This document shows positions 22,496 to 34,381 of a stretch of DNA of 64,000 nucleotides, piece by piece. Under the pieces are notes generated by a model. The model was not told where the DNA came from. It saw nothing but the letters and a program-made list of their open reading frames with translations, and did no database searches. Source of the DNA: Coriolopsis trogii. Its lineage: Eukaryota; Basidiomycota; Agaricomycetes; Polyporales; Polyporaceae. Each line of letters begins with the position of its first letter. Position 1 is the first letter of the stretch. The DNA lies in assembly GCA_020543525.1 (NCBI GenBank), contig JAHYIO010000031.1:3100001-3164000 (forward strand), read 5' to 3'. The translations under genes were made by a program, and so were the position numbers.

Positions 22496-25014
22496 ATGTC
22501 AATTCGCAACACTATCAGACGCGTTGTGCAGCGACACTCCAGTCACGGCGCGGCCGTCGACCGCTATGCTACCATCTGCGACTTCTTTCGCCAGCAGCAT
22601 CCCATATCCACTCCGTCGTACATATTCCGAGGTCATGCTGCACCTCATGAACTGAGGCTACGCCTCACCCTCCGTTCATTTTCGACGTATCCATCTCTTC
22701 GTCAAGAAAAGCAGAGCACACCGACCGAGGATCCGCAAGAACACGGGAAGGACAAGGAGTTTTCGTCGCACCATAATGAGTTGGGACATCTGGGGTACGA
22801 TCATTATTCTCGTTTCTTCCGCAGACTTGCTATGTCTCTGCCCCATTTGCAACGCCCTACTCGAGACGACTTCCTCAAGGCAGCCGATGGTTTTTGGCAA
22901 CGCGCCCGAGTCCGGTTCAAATGGCTTACTATCAGGTCATTCCGGAAGTACAACGCAGACGAAATATCTGCGTTCTTTACTTGGCTTTTAATGAGCCAAA
23001 TGTTGTGGCTGTTCGTTGGAACGTGAGTTGTTGCCGTAGCATCAGCGTCTGGAGTTTGTCTCATCGCTCCTCAGCACAACCTTCTTCTCTGTGGTCTTTG
23101 CAACAGCGAATAGTCTTCGTCTCCAAGGTGACGATTTACATGATGTCCACATAGTGTGTTGCTGAAGCCCTTTCAGAATACATCGCTCGCGCCCTCAGTG
23201 ACTATATGACGGCCGAAACTGGTATCACCATCATTTTCGAGTCTGCCATAGTCCCAAAATGGCGAGACTCCCGGATTTCCTTCAAGAACGTGTTCATCAC
23301 TCGTCGGCCGGACAGCTTCTACAAGCGGAAAGACCTCGCGAACTCTGGGCACTTCGTTGCAGCGGGGTATGACTTGAGCAACCACCCCTCATATCATACG
23401 CGAATTGGCGAGGAAGACGAGGATGCGCATACTATACAGCCCGACGGTCCAGATGAAGACCTCAATTACTCTATGTTTGACTTGAGCGTTGACTCCATTG
23501 ATGTCACGCTCTCTTTGTCAAGGTGGTTTGAAGGGAAGGGTTTGGTAGAAGATGCAGTAATCAAGGGTGTGCGCGGCGTTCTCGGTGCGTATGAGTGTTC
23601 GCTCAATTCACCTGCAGCTCAATGAGTTCTTGCGTTGCGTAGACCGCCGGACTGTTACATGGGACCCAGAACATCCTCTTGACCCAGCCGCGTTCAGACA
23701 CAAGGCTCACCCAGGAGACTTTGAACTGGAGTCTCTCCAACTCGAAGATGTTCTCATTACCGTTTATCAACCAGGCAACTTCCGCCCATACACGGCATCA
23801 ATATTCCGTGCTGACATCGGTACATTCCGGAAGCAGTGGATGTTCTACGACTTCCTACGTGCCGAGAACGTTGTGGGGCAATACGACAACTGCCTCTTCA
23901 GTCTTCATCGACCTCAGAGCATTGGGCGGACTACGGATCAAGATCTCAAGGACGGCAAATGGGTTCGCATGGTAAGTTTCGCACACCTATTGTATGCGAT
24001 AGACTCATCCGACCCCGTCCCAGTCTCGCTTCCGCATGGACGGTCTCAACATCGACCACATACAAAGCATGACGACGCAGGACGGACCTTTCTCTTGGCT
24101 CACCTCCGGCAAGGTGGATGCGGTGCTCGACATCAAGTTCCCTCGGGACCCATCTGAAGAGCCTTCCCTCAACGCGCTCTGGGGCGAGCTCGCTGATGCT
24201 CTGACGTCAGTGGCGAGCACGGACCGCATACCCGGGCAGCGCGAACTTGCAAAGCCGCCTCTCAGCGCCCCTTCGGACGTGGATGATGAGGTCGTCGAGG
24301 GGAAAGACGATGTACCGCGGGTCATCGTGGACATTGATTTGCGCTTTCGCGATCTCAAGGCGGCCGTTCCCTTGTTCACCAACGACCTGAGCTATGTGAA
24401 CAATGCTCTCATCAGGCCCATTGTTGCGTTCATGAAGTGAGTTCAGCTGTTTGATTTGTGTCAATGATGGTTTTGACACGGAACGCGTAGCGCAAACCGA
24501 ACCCTGGTCCCGATCAGGTGTCGGGTGGTCCAAAATCTGGAGGACTTCGACGGCTCTTGGACGGTACGTGACGTTTACACGATCCATTTCCTGCACTTGC
24601 TGACAGCTGGCTCGTATATGAACAGATGTGGGAGAGTGAGTAGTGAAAATTTGATTATGTGTCGTGACCTTACTGATCGATCTGCAGCTGGTCTCATCGA
24701 CGCTATCTCAATGAAGGTAAGCTTCCAGGCTTCTCTGATCCTCCATCTTTGCTCACACCTCTCTGCAGGTGTACGAAGCGATGGCGTACCACGTCAGCCA
24801 AGCAAACACCTACAGGCGGGTGAAGGCGGTCGGCGCCTGGAGCTTGCAAATGACGGCGAGCGCGCTCATGTCGACTCTGCGCGATCTCATGGACCCGATG
24901 ACGGCTCCTCTGCGCGAGATTTACGAGAACGGATATGCGTCGGCGCTGCCGTTCCAAGTCTCTGCTGTTCAGCGACCTCCCGCTCACCACATTCCTGCAG
25001 ACGGGGAGCATTGA
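22496..25014 (+). CDS. Mitochondrial inner-membrane protein, MDM31/MDM32 family
   Basis: Nine exons (22496-23022, 23075-23127, 23177-23584, 23643-23971, 24024-24436, 24491-24563, 24626-24635, 24688-24716, 24769-25014) give 695 residues. The N-terminus is basic and hydroxylated (SIRNTIRRVVQRHSSH), as a mitochondrial presequence. Then come ADEISAFFTWLLMSQMLWLF and TTFFSVVFATANSL, a membrane segment interrupted by an intron, and family-typical blocks (GITIIFESAIVPKWRDSRI, SWLTSGKVDAVLDIKFP). In yeast Mdm31 and Mdm32 act in mitochondrial shape, mtDNA inheritance and cardiolipin metabolism. The same role here is inferred from family. Exon 7 is only 10 bp (Met-Trp-Glu plus one base) and is needed to keep the frame. 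The C-terminal 30 residues may be mis-spliced. Confidence 0.9.
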
Positions 25015-25195
25015 AAGCGTATCTCTGATTACCAGACGTGGTATAACGTCTATCTCCGCCCGAGATGACGACCGATACATAGGAAAAGTACATACATACA
25101 CGTCTATTCCAGATCTCTAGGGTTCCGAATCACGACCTGTTATGACCAATCAACATTCCGCTCCTTACCAACCAAATCCATACCGTATATATCCA

Positions 25196-27207
25196 CTAGT
25201 CGCGATACTTCCTGATCCGATTCGCAATCCAGCTGCCGAGTCCGGACTCCAGGATCATGACCACGACCCAAAAGTAGCCACCCAGGAGGTGCTTCGAAGC
25301 CGACAGCGCGAAAAGAGAGCTGACAGAACGCGTGTGAGAAGGAAAGAAGCTCGATGGAGAGCTGCGATGGCGACAATGCGGGCAAAATAGGGGAGAGGGG
25401 TGCGTACCTGACCACGGTGGGACCTAAAGTCGCAGCGAGCGACTGGCCGACCTCGGCGAGCCCGTTCGCAGTCCCGAGCGATGCAGACCCAGGGGTATGG
25501 TCTCTGGTCAGGATCATGATGATCCTATGCAGTGGCGTCAGCACGAGCGAACAGTCCAACGAGCGGGACGCGAGCTACGCACGAGAACGCGAGACAGCCG
25601 AGTCTGGAGAGGAAGAGGACAAAAGAGATGGCGGCCCATTCGGCGGTGGACGCCTGATCCCCGTCCGTGTTCACGTTGTGCACGCTGACACCGTTGACAG
25701 GGGCGACGGGGACGGAGACCTGGGCGACCCAGGACGCGAGGGGCATGGCGGCGAAGGTGACCGGCCAGGCGAGCATGCAGAAGTCGAACATGTTGAGCGT
25801 GCCGAAGCGCCGCAGCAGGGCGGGCATGCAGAGCTTCATGAGGATCGAGACGGCGCCCATCCCGGAGAGCGCGCGCCCGATCTGTGCGGGCTGTTGTCGT
25901 GAAGGGGCCATTTAGCTTAGCAGGCAGTTCGGGAGGGAGAGGAGAGAGAAGGACAGGAGGTGGGTGGGCTCACCGAGAGTGCGAGGCCGCCTTGTTCGAT
26001 AGGAGAGTAGGCCATGAGGACGAAGACGCTGTTGAAACATGCGCCTGCGAAGCCGAGGGCACCGCTCGAGGTCAAGACGGCTCGAAGCACGGGTATCGAA
26101 AGGAGTTCGTGCACGCTCAGAGGCTGGGATTGCGCCTCTTCTTCGACGTCGATTACCGTTTCGATCGCTGACGCTTCAATGAGCGGATCTTCTTCAATGA
26201 GCACTCTTTTTAGCTTCTGTTTGCTGGGGAGAGTCTATAAAACATGCTGTATGAGCGAGGCGTGTCGTTGGGGGCAATTCGTTGACTTCTACCTCGTTGA
26301 GCACGAATATGGCGAGAAGTGTGGCAGACAGGGAGAGGAGTGTGGATATAAGGCTTGGGAGAAGGTAAGGGTAATCATGCCATAGAGAGCTCGTGAACAA
26401 GCCCGGCCATTTGTCCGCGGGACTTTCGAACGTGCCTCCTATCCAAGGGCTGAAGAAATAGGTTCAGAGAAGGAGGTAACCCTGTGTATCAGAGGGCTTA
26501 CCCGACCACGAATCCTAGAGCTGATATGATGTCGTACAGTGGGAACGCCGTGGATTGATTCGTCTCGTCAGACAACTCGCCCACCACTGAGTGAATCGCT
26601 CCAGTAATGCCATACGAGAATCCAGCTAACATAGGTTTTGTCAAATTAACACTCTCCGAGGATGTAGAGAAACACACACCAAGGAGGCGGTTTATCAGGA
26701 GCCCGGTGAGTGACCCTGATAAGCCGAACAAGAACGTGAAGAACGCAGTCCCGGCGGTACCCAGCACGATGACTGGTATGCGTCCTGTGCTGTCTGTCGA
26801 CTTCATATCAGTGTCTATAGCACCGTGAGGAGCGCGAAAGTTGGTACCGGAAAGTCGACCCCAGAAGAACATGCTCACGAATTGTGCGCCATGGAAGATA
26901 CTACCCTACAGTGTACCAAGTCAGCGAGCTCATTTCGTGGACTACCGCCGGCATCCCCTACCGCGAGGCCGCTGTAGTAGCCAGTGTCTGCACCAGCAGA
27001 GGAAGCGAGCTTCCCAATGAAAACGTTGTAATATGGCATCGCCTGGGTGAGGGCGATAGGCAGTGTGAGCTTTATCGCGTATATGACGGCCAATTGCAGC
27101 TTCGGCAGAGGGTTAGGAGTAACTGTGCGTTTCCAAAGAAGTGGATCCTGTTCGTTGGAGGCGGGTGTAGCTTGCTCCGCAGCCTCGCCCGAACTCAAGA
27201 GAGTCAT
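25196..27207 (-). CDS. Major facilitator superfamily transporter
   Basis: Nine exons (26962-27207, 26848-26905, 26680-26793, 26502-26625, 26293-26449, 25974-26234, 25583-25890, 25408-25524, 25196-25319) give 502 residues. About twelve hydrophobic segments fall in two halves separated by an acidic cytoplasmic loop (IDVEEEAQSQ). The loop between helices 2 and 3 has the MFS signature form (WGRLSDSTGRIPV). The early sequence ALTQAMPYYNVF and GADTGYYSGL is typical of the fungal/plant ZIFL-type DHA1-like branch, thought to be H+ antiporters for small organic molecules. The substrate here is unknown. Introns range from 52 to 88 bp. Divergent from the Bax-inhibitor gene with 421 bp between starts. 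Confidence 0.92.
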
Positions 27208-27628
27208 GGCAGTAGCTGTGTGGAAGACGAATCGAGGGATGACTGCGGGGAAGTCGCCGAGTTGTGTGTATTTATGGTGGAACCAACATGGGAATCTTGT
27301 GGTGAGATGGGGCTCTCTCTCAAAACCTAAAGGTCGGAGTGTTTGTCATGACAGAAGATGCAGCATTGGCCGAGGTCGCGGACTGAACGCGATGGCGGCG
27401 TGTAGCAAGTTTGCGTGCTTGTCCGGTCAATTGACGAGATAACCCTAACCTCGGCTGTCCTCGGATATTGGAAAGCAGTGCTCTCACGTGGCACCTTCTA
27501 GAACCGGCACGATCTTGCAAGCGCCCTACCAGGGTCCTTATGTGAGGGACTCCAGACTGCCGCAGTTGCGTAGTGAACAGCATCTCCTTCCTCTCCCCTA
27601 CTTCCATCTACTTCACCCCTCTTCCGAT
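27208..27628. promoter_or_regulatory. Bidirectional promoter
   Basis: 421 bp between the divergent MFS transporter and Bax-inhibitor-1 starts. Short frames here are not supported as genes. Confidence 0.4.
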
Positions 27629-28954
27629 ATGTCTCAGTACGACAACCCACCACCGCCATACCCTGGTCACTCTGCGAAGAATGTCCCACCAGGATACGAT
27701 GAAGCCTCGCAACCCCTTCTTGGAAGCGCAGCTGCTGGGAGGTCAGGTATCTATCATCAACCTGGCCCAGGAGAGATTCCGGACGACTTTATGGTGTGTT
27801 CAATTCCCAATATTGTATCGGACTGTCACTTATGATAGGGGATAGTATGGCGCGACCGTAGCAGAGTGCGCCCTTCAGATCAGGAATGAGTTCGTGCGTA
27901 AGGTGTACACCATTTTGTGTGAGTGTGCTCTCAATATCACAGTCGTAATCCGCTCATATCTTGTTCCCTCCCGTAGTTTGCCAAATTGTAAGTTCAACAC
28001 GAGACGCATGAGTGTCGCAAATCTCATGGAATCGCGCAGGTGGCCTCGACCATCGTTGCAGGGTTTATCAGGAGTAGTGCAAGTACAATCACATGGGTTC
28101 TGACACAGTGCGTCATCCTCTCCTCGATGAATTCACCTGCGCGCCTTACACAGTCCCGGTAGCTCCTGGTCGTTCTATGTTCCTCTCTTTGGCACCCTTG
28201 TCAACCTAGGCCTCCTCTACTGGAAACGCCACAACGTTCCACTCAACTATGTCCTTCTTTCCACGTTCACGCTGTTGGAGGCGTCTACTCTCGGTATTAT
28301 GACGGCCTTTTTCGATACCGTAATCGTGTATCAAGCCTTGTGAGTTTGCCCAACTCCATGATGACTCTTGAGCTTATGGTTTACCACTTCGAAAAGGCTG
28401 ATTACGGTTGGCGTCTTCCTCGGTCTTACATTGTTTACCCTGCAGTCGAAGGTAAGCCGCGAAGACTCCTATCATGTATGTTTCCTCATTTGTCTCCCAG
28501 TATGACTTCTCTGGCATGGGCTCGTGGCTGTTCGCCGGTCTCTTTGCGCTTTGTGAGTAATCCCCATATTGTTCTCCTATCAATGACACGAACTGAAGAA
28601 ATCACGAATACAGTGACGACCAGCCTCATCGGCTTGGTTGTCCCGTTCAACAGCACGATGGACCTCATATTTGCCCTGTGCGGTTGCCTGCTTTTCAGTG
28701 GCTATGTCATCTACGACACCTACATTATCACGAAGAGAATGTCCCATGACGAGTATATTGCTGCGGCAATTAGTCTCTACCTTGAGTGAGTCGATCGGTT
28801 GTTCATTGTGGACAGATGACTAAAGGTCGTATTTCCTCGCCTAGCTTTATCAACCTCTGTAAGTTTCGCAGTCATCTGTTGTCTGCATTGTCCTAACTAA
28901 GCCTTCGTAGTTATCAACATCTTGCGTCTGCTCAACGACGTTCAGAGGGATTGA
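27629..28954 (+). CDS. Bax inhibitor-1 / TMBIM (lifeguard) family protein
   Basis: Ten exons (27629-27793, 27846-27918, 27977-27987, 28040-28107, 28154-28339, 28397-28451, 28501-28552, 28614-28785, 28845-28858, 28911-28954) give 279 residues. A Pro-rich cytosolic N-terminus (NPPPPYPGH, PPGYDEASQPLL) leads to ECALQIRNEFVRKVYTIL, the family hallmark before helix 1. Seven hydrophobic helices follow, with GLFALLTTSLIGL and YVIYDTYIITKRMSHDEYI, the conserved Asp-containing segment forming the calcium-leak pore in this family, and a C-terminal NDVQRD. Such proteins reside in the ER, Golgi or vacuole membrane and modulate calcium and stress-induced cell death. Exons 3 and 9 are only 11 and 14 bp. 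Confidence 0.96.
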
Positions 28955-29166
28955 AGAGCGTAATGGGATGTGTATTACTGAGTTTGCAATGTTTGCTCTG
29001 TTTTCGATTACATCTCATGGTGTTGTATAGTAGTGGGGTACCCTGTAATGCTGTGAATTCGAGGATCAGATCGGTACCCTATGAATGTTGGTGGATGTGA
29101 TTTCGCTGCGAGGTAAGACTTTCGGATGCTACCCTTTCTGCCAATGCCCGAGTGAGTATTCTTGCT

Positions 29167-29481
29167 TAGGGAAAAACGCGGGTCTGCCAGACCTGCGCGG
29201 GTTTTGATACCCGTACCCGTACGGGTACGGGTGTGGGTACCTCTCGGCCGACCCGTATGAAAACCCGTACCCGCGCGGGTACGGGTTTCATTCCCCCCTT
29301 CAGGCGTTTAAGCCTTTCGTTGGTGAGTTCTGAGGGCATATGTACGGGTCAAACCCGTGAACCCGTGGTTGGGTTTCGTACCCGCGAGAAACCCGTACCC
29401 GACCTGCGGGTACGGGTTTTTCATGGGTACGGGTACGGGTCTTGACCTGGACACCCGCGGGTATACCCGCGCCAGTCCCTA
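29167..29481. mobile_element. hAT-type MITE, 315 bp
   Basis: The element begins TAGGGA and ends TCCCTA. The inverted ends continue as TAGGGA-N4-CGCGGGT on both sides. It is flanked by a perfect 8 bp direct repeat TTCTTGCT (29159-29166 and 29482-29489), the target-site length of hAT transposons. The interior is packed with short forward and inverted copies of CCCGTACCC/GGGTACGGG, the subterminal repeat style known for non-autonomous hAT elements. There is no coding capacity, so an unlinked hAT transposase must have moved it. It sits between the Bax-inhibitor gene and the sedolisin pseudogene. Confidence 0.85.
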
Positions 29482-29569
29482 TTCTTGCTTCTACGTTCCC
29501 TGCTGATGCGCTGTGTTGTAGATAGCGAGTGGCAGTGAGGCGCTACCTCTCTGGGAGCGCCAGTCATGA

Positions 29570-31127
29570 TATCGCCACGACGACTGAGTTTGGCGGGGGC
29601 AGAGCCGTTGTACATCGGGGACGGTCACAACCAGAAGCGGGGGCTGCACATGTTGTTCGCTCGTTGAACAAGCGAGGTAGACCGGTCACCGGCGTAAGTG
29701 GAATAAGCGGACTAGCGTTTTGTGCGTACTGATTGTGACTTCGACAGGGAGATGTACGACTTCAGATATCAGTCTCTTTTTGGCGTGATTCGCATGAGCT
29801 CCGTTGCGGTCAAGCACAGACGTACAACACTGTGGACCTCGACATGTTCTTCAAGACATTTGTCCTGGATATGATGGGAGCTCGCTCCGCCGAGATCAAC
29901 GTTGACGGCGGTGAGCGGCTTTCCAGAGCAACGTCGAACTGACTTCTGAGACGCTTCTGTAGCTAAGCCGAACATGTCCCAAACGATAAACATTGGGGAG
30001 TCTGACTGGGATTTCCAGCTCATGATGGGCTTGTTAGGAAGGCAGCAAGTGGTGACCTGTACGAGGTCGGAGGCAGTATGTTTCCAACCGGGGTTGCAAT
30101 TCTGTAGCCGACGTTTTCTCACTGTGCATGCAGATGCCAACTTTGACACCCTGCTCAAGGGTATGCAACGCTAGCAAAGCCGACTTTTGCGGACATGGGT
30201 ATCGGGCTAATGTGGTTTCCATGTCGTACGGCAACTACGAGACTGATGCTGACTATTCCCGACGGCAACGCGCCGAGTTTGGGAAGGTGAATACCATACC
30301 TCATGAATGCGCCGCGTCAGGTCCATCTCACAGACTGTCTGGCCTTGATAGCTCAGCCTTATGGGCACGACATTTTTGACTTATTCCGGAGACAACGGCG
30401 TACAGCAAGGGGCATATTGTCGGGCAGGTAACGGCACGGTCATCAAAGGACCGGGAAACTTCATCACCAGCTTTCCTGCATCGTGCCCATATGTGACTGG
30501 AGTCGGCGCCACAACCCTCAGTTCCTAACGGCAGAAAGGTCGGAATACCACTGCCTGGTCTTGAACCGCTCTCATATAAAGCTAACCCCCGATGTTCTTG
30601 CTCAGGTCCGCGAGCGTGAAGTAGCCGCAACATTTGGGTCGGGCGGAGGGTTCTCAAACTTATTCGCCCGTCCTGCGTGGCAGAACCGTGCCGTCAAGCC
30701 ATACATTGAGAAATACGCTCCTGCGTATGGACCGAAGGCGTACAATCGTACTGGGAGGGGTCTCCCTGATACTTCGGCCAATGGGCAGGACATTCTCGTC
30801 GTTGAAAGTGGAAAGGTCGCACTTGAGGGTGGGACGTCGGCATCGGCTCCCATCATCGGCGCGATGATCACGGTTGTAAACGATGTGCGGCTTGCGGCTG
30901 GCAAACGTCCTGTCGGATGGCTCAACCCTGCGGTGAGTATCATGTCAGTGTCGAATGGGCATCGGGTGCAGGGATGACGAGAGGTTGTACGTGCAGCTGT
31001 ACTCGAATTTGTTCGCCGGTGTGTTCAACGATATTGTTGAGGGCTCCAACCCGGGCTGTGGTCGGTGACGGTACTGGGGATGCCGAACCTTAAGCTCATA
31101 CTGGAGCGGTTCATGTTGCTCCCTTGA
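29570..31127 (+). pseudogene. Decayed sedolisin (S53 protease) copy
   Basis: Homologue of the intact sedolisin at 17840-20084, in the opposite orientation. Blocks in order are a remnant of the pro-domain end (SLNKRGRPVTG before GTAAGT), EMYDF, TVDLDMFFKTF, GESDWDFQLMMGLLGRQQ, DFCGHGYRANVVSMSYG, YSGDNGVQQG, GSGGGFSNLFARP, GGTSASAPIIGA and VFNDIVEGSNPGCG. The Glu/Asp/Ser catalytic residues can still be seen. It is broken by loss of most of the pro-domain and the 5' half of exon 2, a lost base near 30057, a frameshift and stop near 30172, a TAA at about 30526 and a deletion of the GWDP calcium-site region near 31065. It cannot encode a working protease. Confidence 0.9.
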
Positions 31128-31791
31128 CGTATGTATGCTTCCACCGTACGCGTTGTCAGGGTATCTCACGTTCGTTCACGATGCTCGTCGGACAGCAGCA
31201 GCTCACCGAGAAGTCCATTCCTGCTGAAGATTTCGACTCGGATGCTTTGGCCGGTACGGAGGCATTGATTCCCAGGCATGCGGCGGGACGCTCTTACAGC
31301 TCAGGCTGCCGAGACGCAAAACGTTTAACGGGCGCCGATGGTTACCCTCGAGGCTCGCTCTGCAGATGGGCTCTATGTACTATACTGTAACCATACTGGC
31401 CGATTCGCGTAGACTTCGTAGTCGAGTAGGTCGTGCCTGTACTGAGGATGTGGTGGAGTGCCTGGTGGAAGAAAAGTTCCGCGAAGGTTGGCAGGGGACG
31501 AGTGGGCCACGTGAGGTGATATGATCTATTGTCGGCTGTGCCACGAGCCGCCACTGAGTCTTGTCGACATCCCTCCTCGACGTCGTCGCCCCTAGGCTTG
31601 AGCTTGTCCTCGAACTAGTCCGCCTTGTTCTCAGATTCACCTGTGTCGCGCATATAGTTATCACCACCGGCAGAGCGAGGGCTTCAACCCGCATACTTGA
31701 TCCCGTATCTGTCCACGGCACGCCACTCACCCTCAGCAGTGGCTGCAGTAAACACTCCCACTGTCGCCTTCCTTCATCCCGTCATTGCATC
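31128..31791. other. Intergenic, no gene seen
   Basis: Spans from the pseudogene end to the ELL-like start and presumably includes the ELL promoter. No coherent gene on either strand. Confidence 0.4.
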
Positions 31792-34381
31792 ATGCCTCTT
31801 CCCGAGAACAGCACCCTCATCCTCAGTCCCCCAGGCCTCGCTTCCGGGGATTCCAAGGCCACAAAGCACGCCATGCTCGTTCGCATGTCCGCCGAGTGTT
31901 TCGAGGCGTTGGAGTCGGAGCTAATGGAGACAGATCGGAAGCTCGACGTGCAGTTCGGAAACAAACCAGTATGTACCTTGAGTCATCTTTGTGAATGCTC
32001 GTTCGACGGCTCCGCAGGGTTTCTGCATTGGCAACGCCTTCTTTCCCTTCAACGCCACCGAGGAGACACCCCATGACCTCTACGTCCGTTGCCCTTCCGC
32101 GACCAAACCTAATCCGCCACTCAGGCCACACGCAAGCATTGTCGGCAGGATCACCGTGACGCGAGAGCTGGGAGAGAAAGAGGTGGCTGCAGTCCGTGAC
32201 CGTACAATCGAAGCGGAGAAGCAGCGTACAGAGCGGAAGGCCATATACCTCGAGAACCCGCCAGAACTCGGTAAGCCTTCGAAAACGAAGAAGAGTAGTG
32301 CTGCACGTCGGCCTGCTGCCTCGTCGACTTCGAAGGCGTTTCCTCAATCCACGCCCATCCATCCACCGCCTCCCAAGCCGTCTCCTGCCACAAGTTCTTC
32401 GCGCCCCAGAACCTCTACAGGAACTAATTCTAGAGACACCGTCTCGTCTTCGAAGGCTTCGTTGCATAATACATCGACTTCACAAGCAGCAGTTCAGACA
32501 CCCGATTTCACGTCCACTCGGGCACGATTGATCCATTGCTTGGCGCTCAAACCACGAACGACAAAGGCAATTGCCGCAATGTGCGTAGGTAAGGACCCTA
32601 CGGAAGAATTGAAGGTAGAACTCATGGGTCTGGTCAGTACGGTGAGTGGCGCACTACCACGTACGTCGTCCTGCCATGAACCATTGTGCTCGCAGCTGGC
32701 AGAACTGGCTCCGCCCCTTCACAACAATGACTCGGACCCACAAAAACGCTATCAACTCACGCTGGAGGGATGGCGAGAGGTACGGCCGTACGAATGGCCG
32801 AACTTGAGGGATGAAGACCGCGTAAACCTATGCCGTTCCGCTCAACGAGCTTTCAAAGAGCTGCGTATACCGTCTTCCGACCCTCTATGGCAACATGTGC
32901 GTATTCGCAGCGGTGATGGGTCAGCGTCAGGATCCTCAAACCATGCCACGGCGGCCACGCGGCCTGCGGGTTCGGAGAAAAATGGACTAGTTATGACGAA
33001 GAGCAAGGCGAAGGCGAAGACGACAGAAGGTACGCGGAAGAAGGTCTCGGACATCATGGTCCCAGCAAAGGACGAGAGTATGAAGGGAAAGGCGCGCGAA
33101 TTGGACGACGGTGCTGCCAGTACGCCGACAAGTGCGACCAGACCACCAGCACGTAGACAGCCCGGATCAGGCTACAAGGTCAAGCAGTCTGAAACCCCGC
33201 CTATTTCCGACCCTCGAGCACACTCTCCGCTACCTCCGATACCCAGGAAAGGGCCGGTCGACGCGCGTGAAAGCAAGCGAGACCGGCCACAAGTATCTGG
33301 TTCGGCGAAGCCCATGCCACCGATTGCGCCTCCAGTGGACTCCAGGACGAGCTCTAGTACTGCTGCTATCAAGAAGAAGCCCAAGGAAACGGCGCAAGCT
33401 TCGTCTAGCCAACGCGCCGATTCAGAGAGGCGGGAGGCGCGTCCGCGAGAACGTGAACATGAGCGAGATCAGCCCAAGGAAGAGAAGCCGCGGGCGAAAG
33501 TCCCTGCTTCCCCAGTCCCACATTCTCTGCCTTCGTTCACGCGCAAGCGTCGTCAAGACGGGAACGACTCGGAGTACTCCGAACGGGAAACCCCTCTCAG
33601 CGCGAGTGCGTCAAAGCGGCGCAAAATCGAGGAGCAATCCAGCTCGGAGAAGGCTCGTGTTAGAGATCTTTCTCTTCCTAAAAAACCTGGATCTCCTCTC
33701 GGTCCTCCTGGCATGAACATCAAGAAGGAAGCTTCACCGCTGCTCTCGTCGGCGTTCTCGCCACCTCGAGCCACCCCCGCTCGGTCCTCTCTTCCTCCTC
33801 GCCCTCTTACGGCTGACAAGCCTATCCCGTCTTCCTCGTCGTCAACAAGCGCACACAGCGGCAAGTCTGCGCACACGGCCCGCTCATCAGAATCCGTCAA
33901 GCCCCGGCGGAGGTCTCCGATATACACGTCCTCCGAGTCCGAATCCCAGGCGAGCGTTCCTCCAGTCCGCCGTCCCCCTCCCAAGACGCATTCGCCCGCT
34001 CCGGAGCCCCCTGCAAAGGCTTATCCCCCCGTGACGCACACGCCACGCTTCAAGCCCCGGTCGCTCCCCGTGGACAGCGCTGGGCTGCGCAAGTACTACC
34101 GCGGGTGCTACCGGATCTACCGCGAGCTGTACGACCAGTACGAGGCGCGGAAGGTGCGCATCGAGCGGATGCTGGCGCGGAACGCTCGCGGGGAGGCTGG
34201 GACGGGCACGGGCACGGGCACGGACGACGAGATGGACATTGACGAGCTGAGCCCGGAGGTGGTGAGCGGGTTCATGGAGGAGTTCCAGGCTGTGGATAGC
34301 GAGCTGAGGAAGGTCCGGAAGGCGTTTGAGCGGCTCGGAGGGAAGGCGGACGCGTTGGGCGACTTGGTGGACGCCTGTTAG
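31792..34381 (+). CDS. ELL-like RNA polymerase II elongation factor
   Basis: Three exons (31792-31968, 32018-32641, 32696-34381) give 828 residues. The 54 bp second intron is a multiple of three and easily missed, but it has clean GTGAGT/CGCAG ends and its removal joins LMGLVST to LAELAPPL. The N-terminal half has the ELL winged-helix region: RARLIHCLALKPRTTKAI, then YQLTLEGWREVRPYEWPNL. The C-terminus (LRKYYRGCYRIYRELYDQYEAR, then VDSELRKVRKAFERLGG) matches the occludin-homology domain of ELL proteins. Between them lies about 400 residues of low-complexity Ser/Pro/Lys/Arg. ELL stimulates Pol II elongation, in animals within the super and little elongation complexes. A GGGCAC hexamer repeat near 34201-34224 encodes a Gly-Thr run. 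Fungal ELL proteins are known in fission yeast, so the role is inferred with fair confidence. Confidence 0.85.

Noticed and set aside
29190..29470. Telomere-like or simple repeat of GGGTACGGG
   Set aside because: The units lie in both orientations inside terminal inverted repeats with an 8 bp target duplication, so a hAT MITE explains it better.
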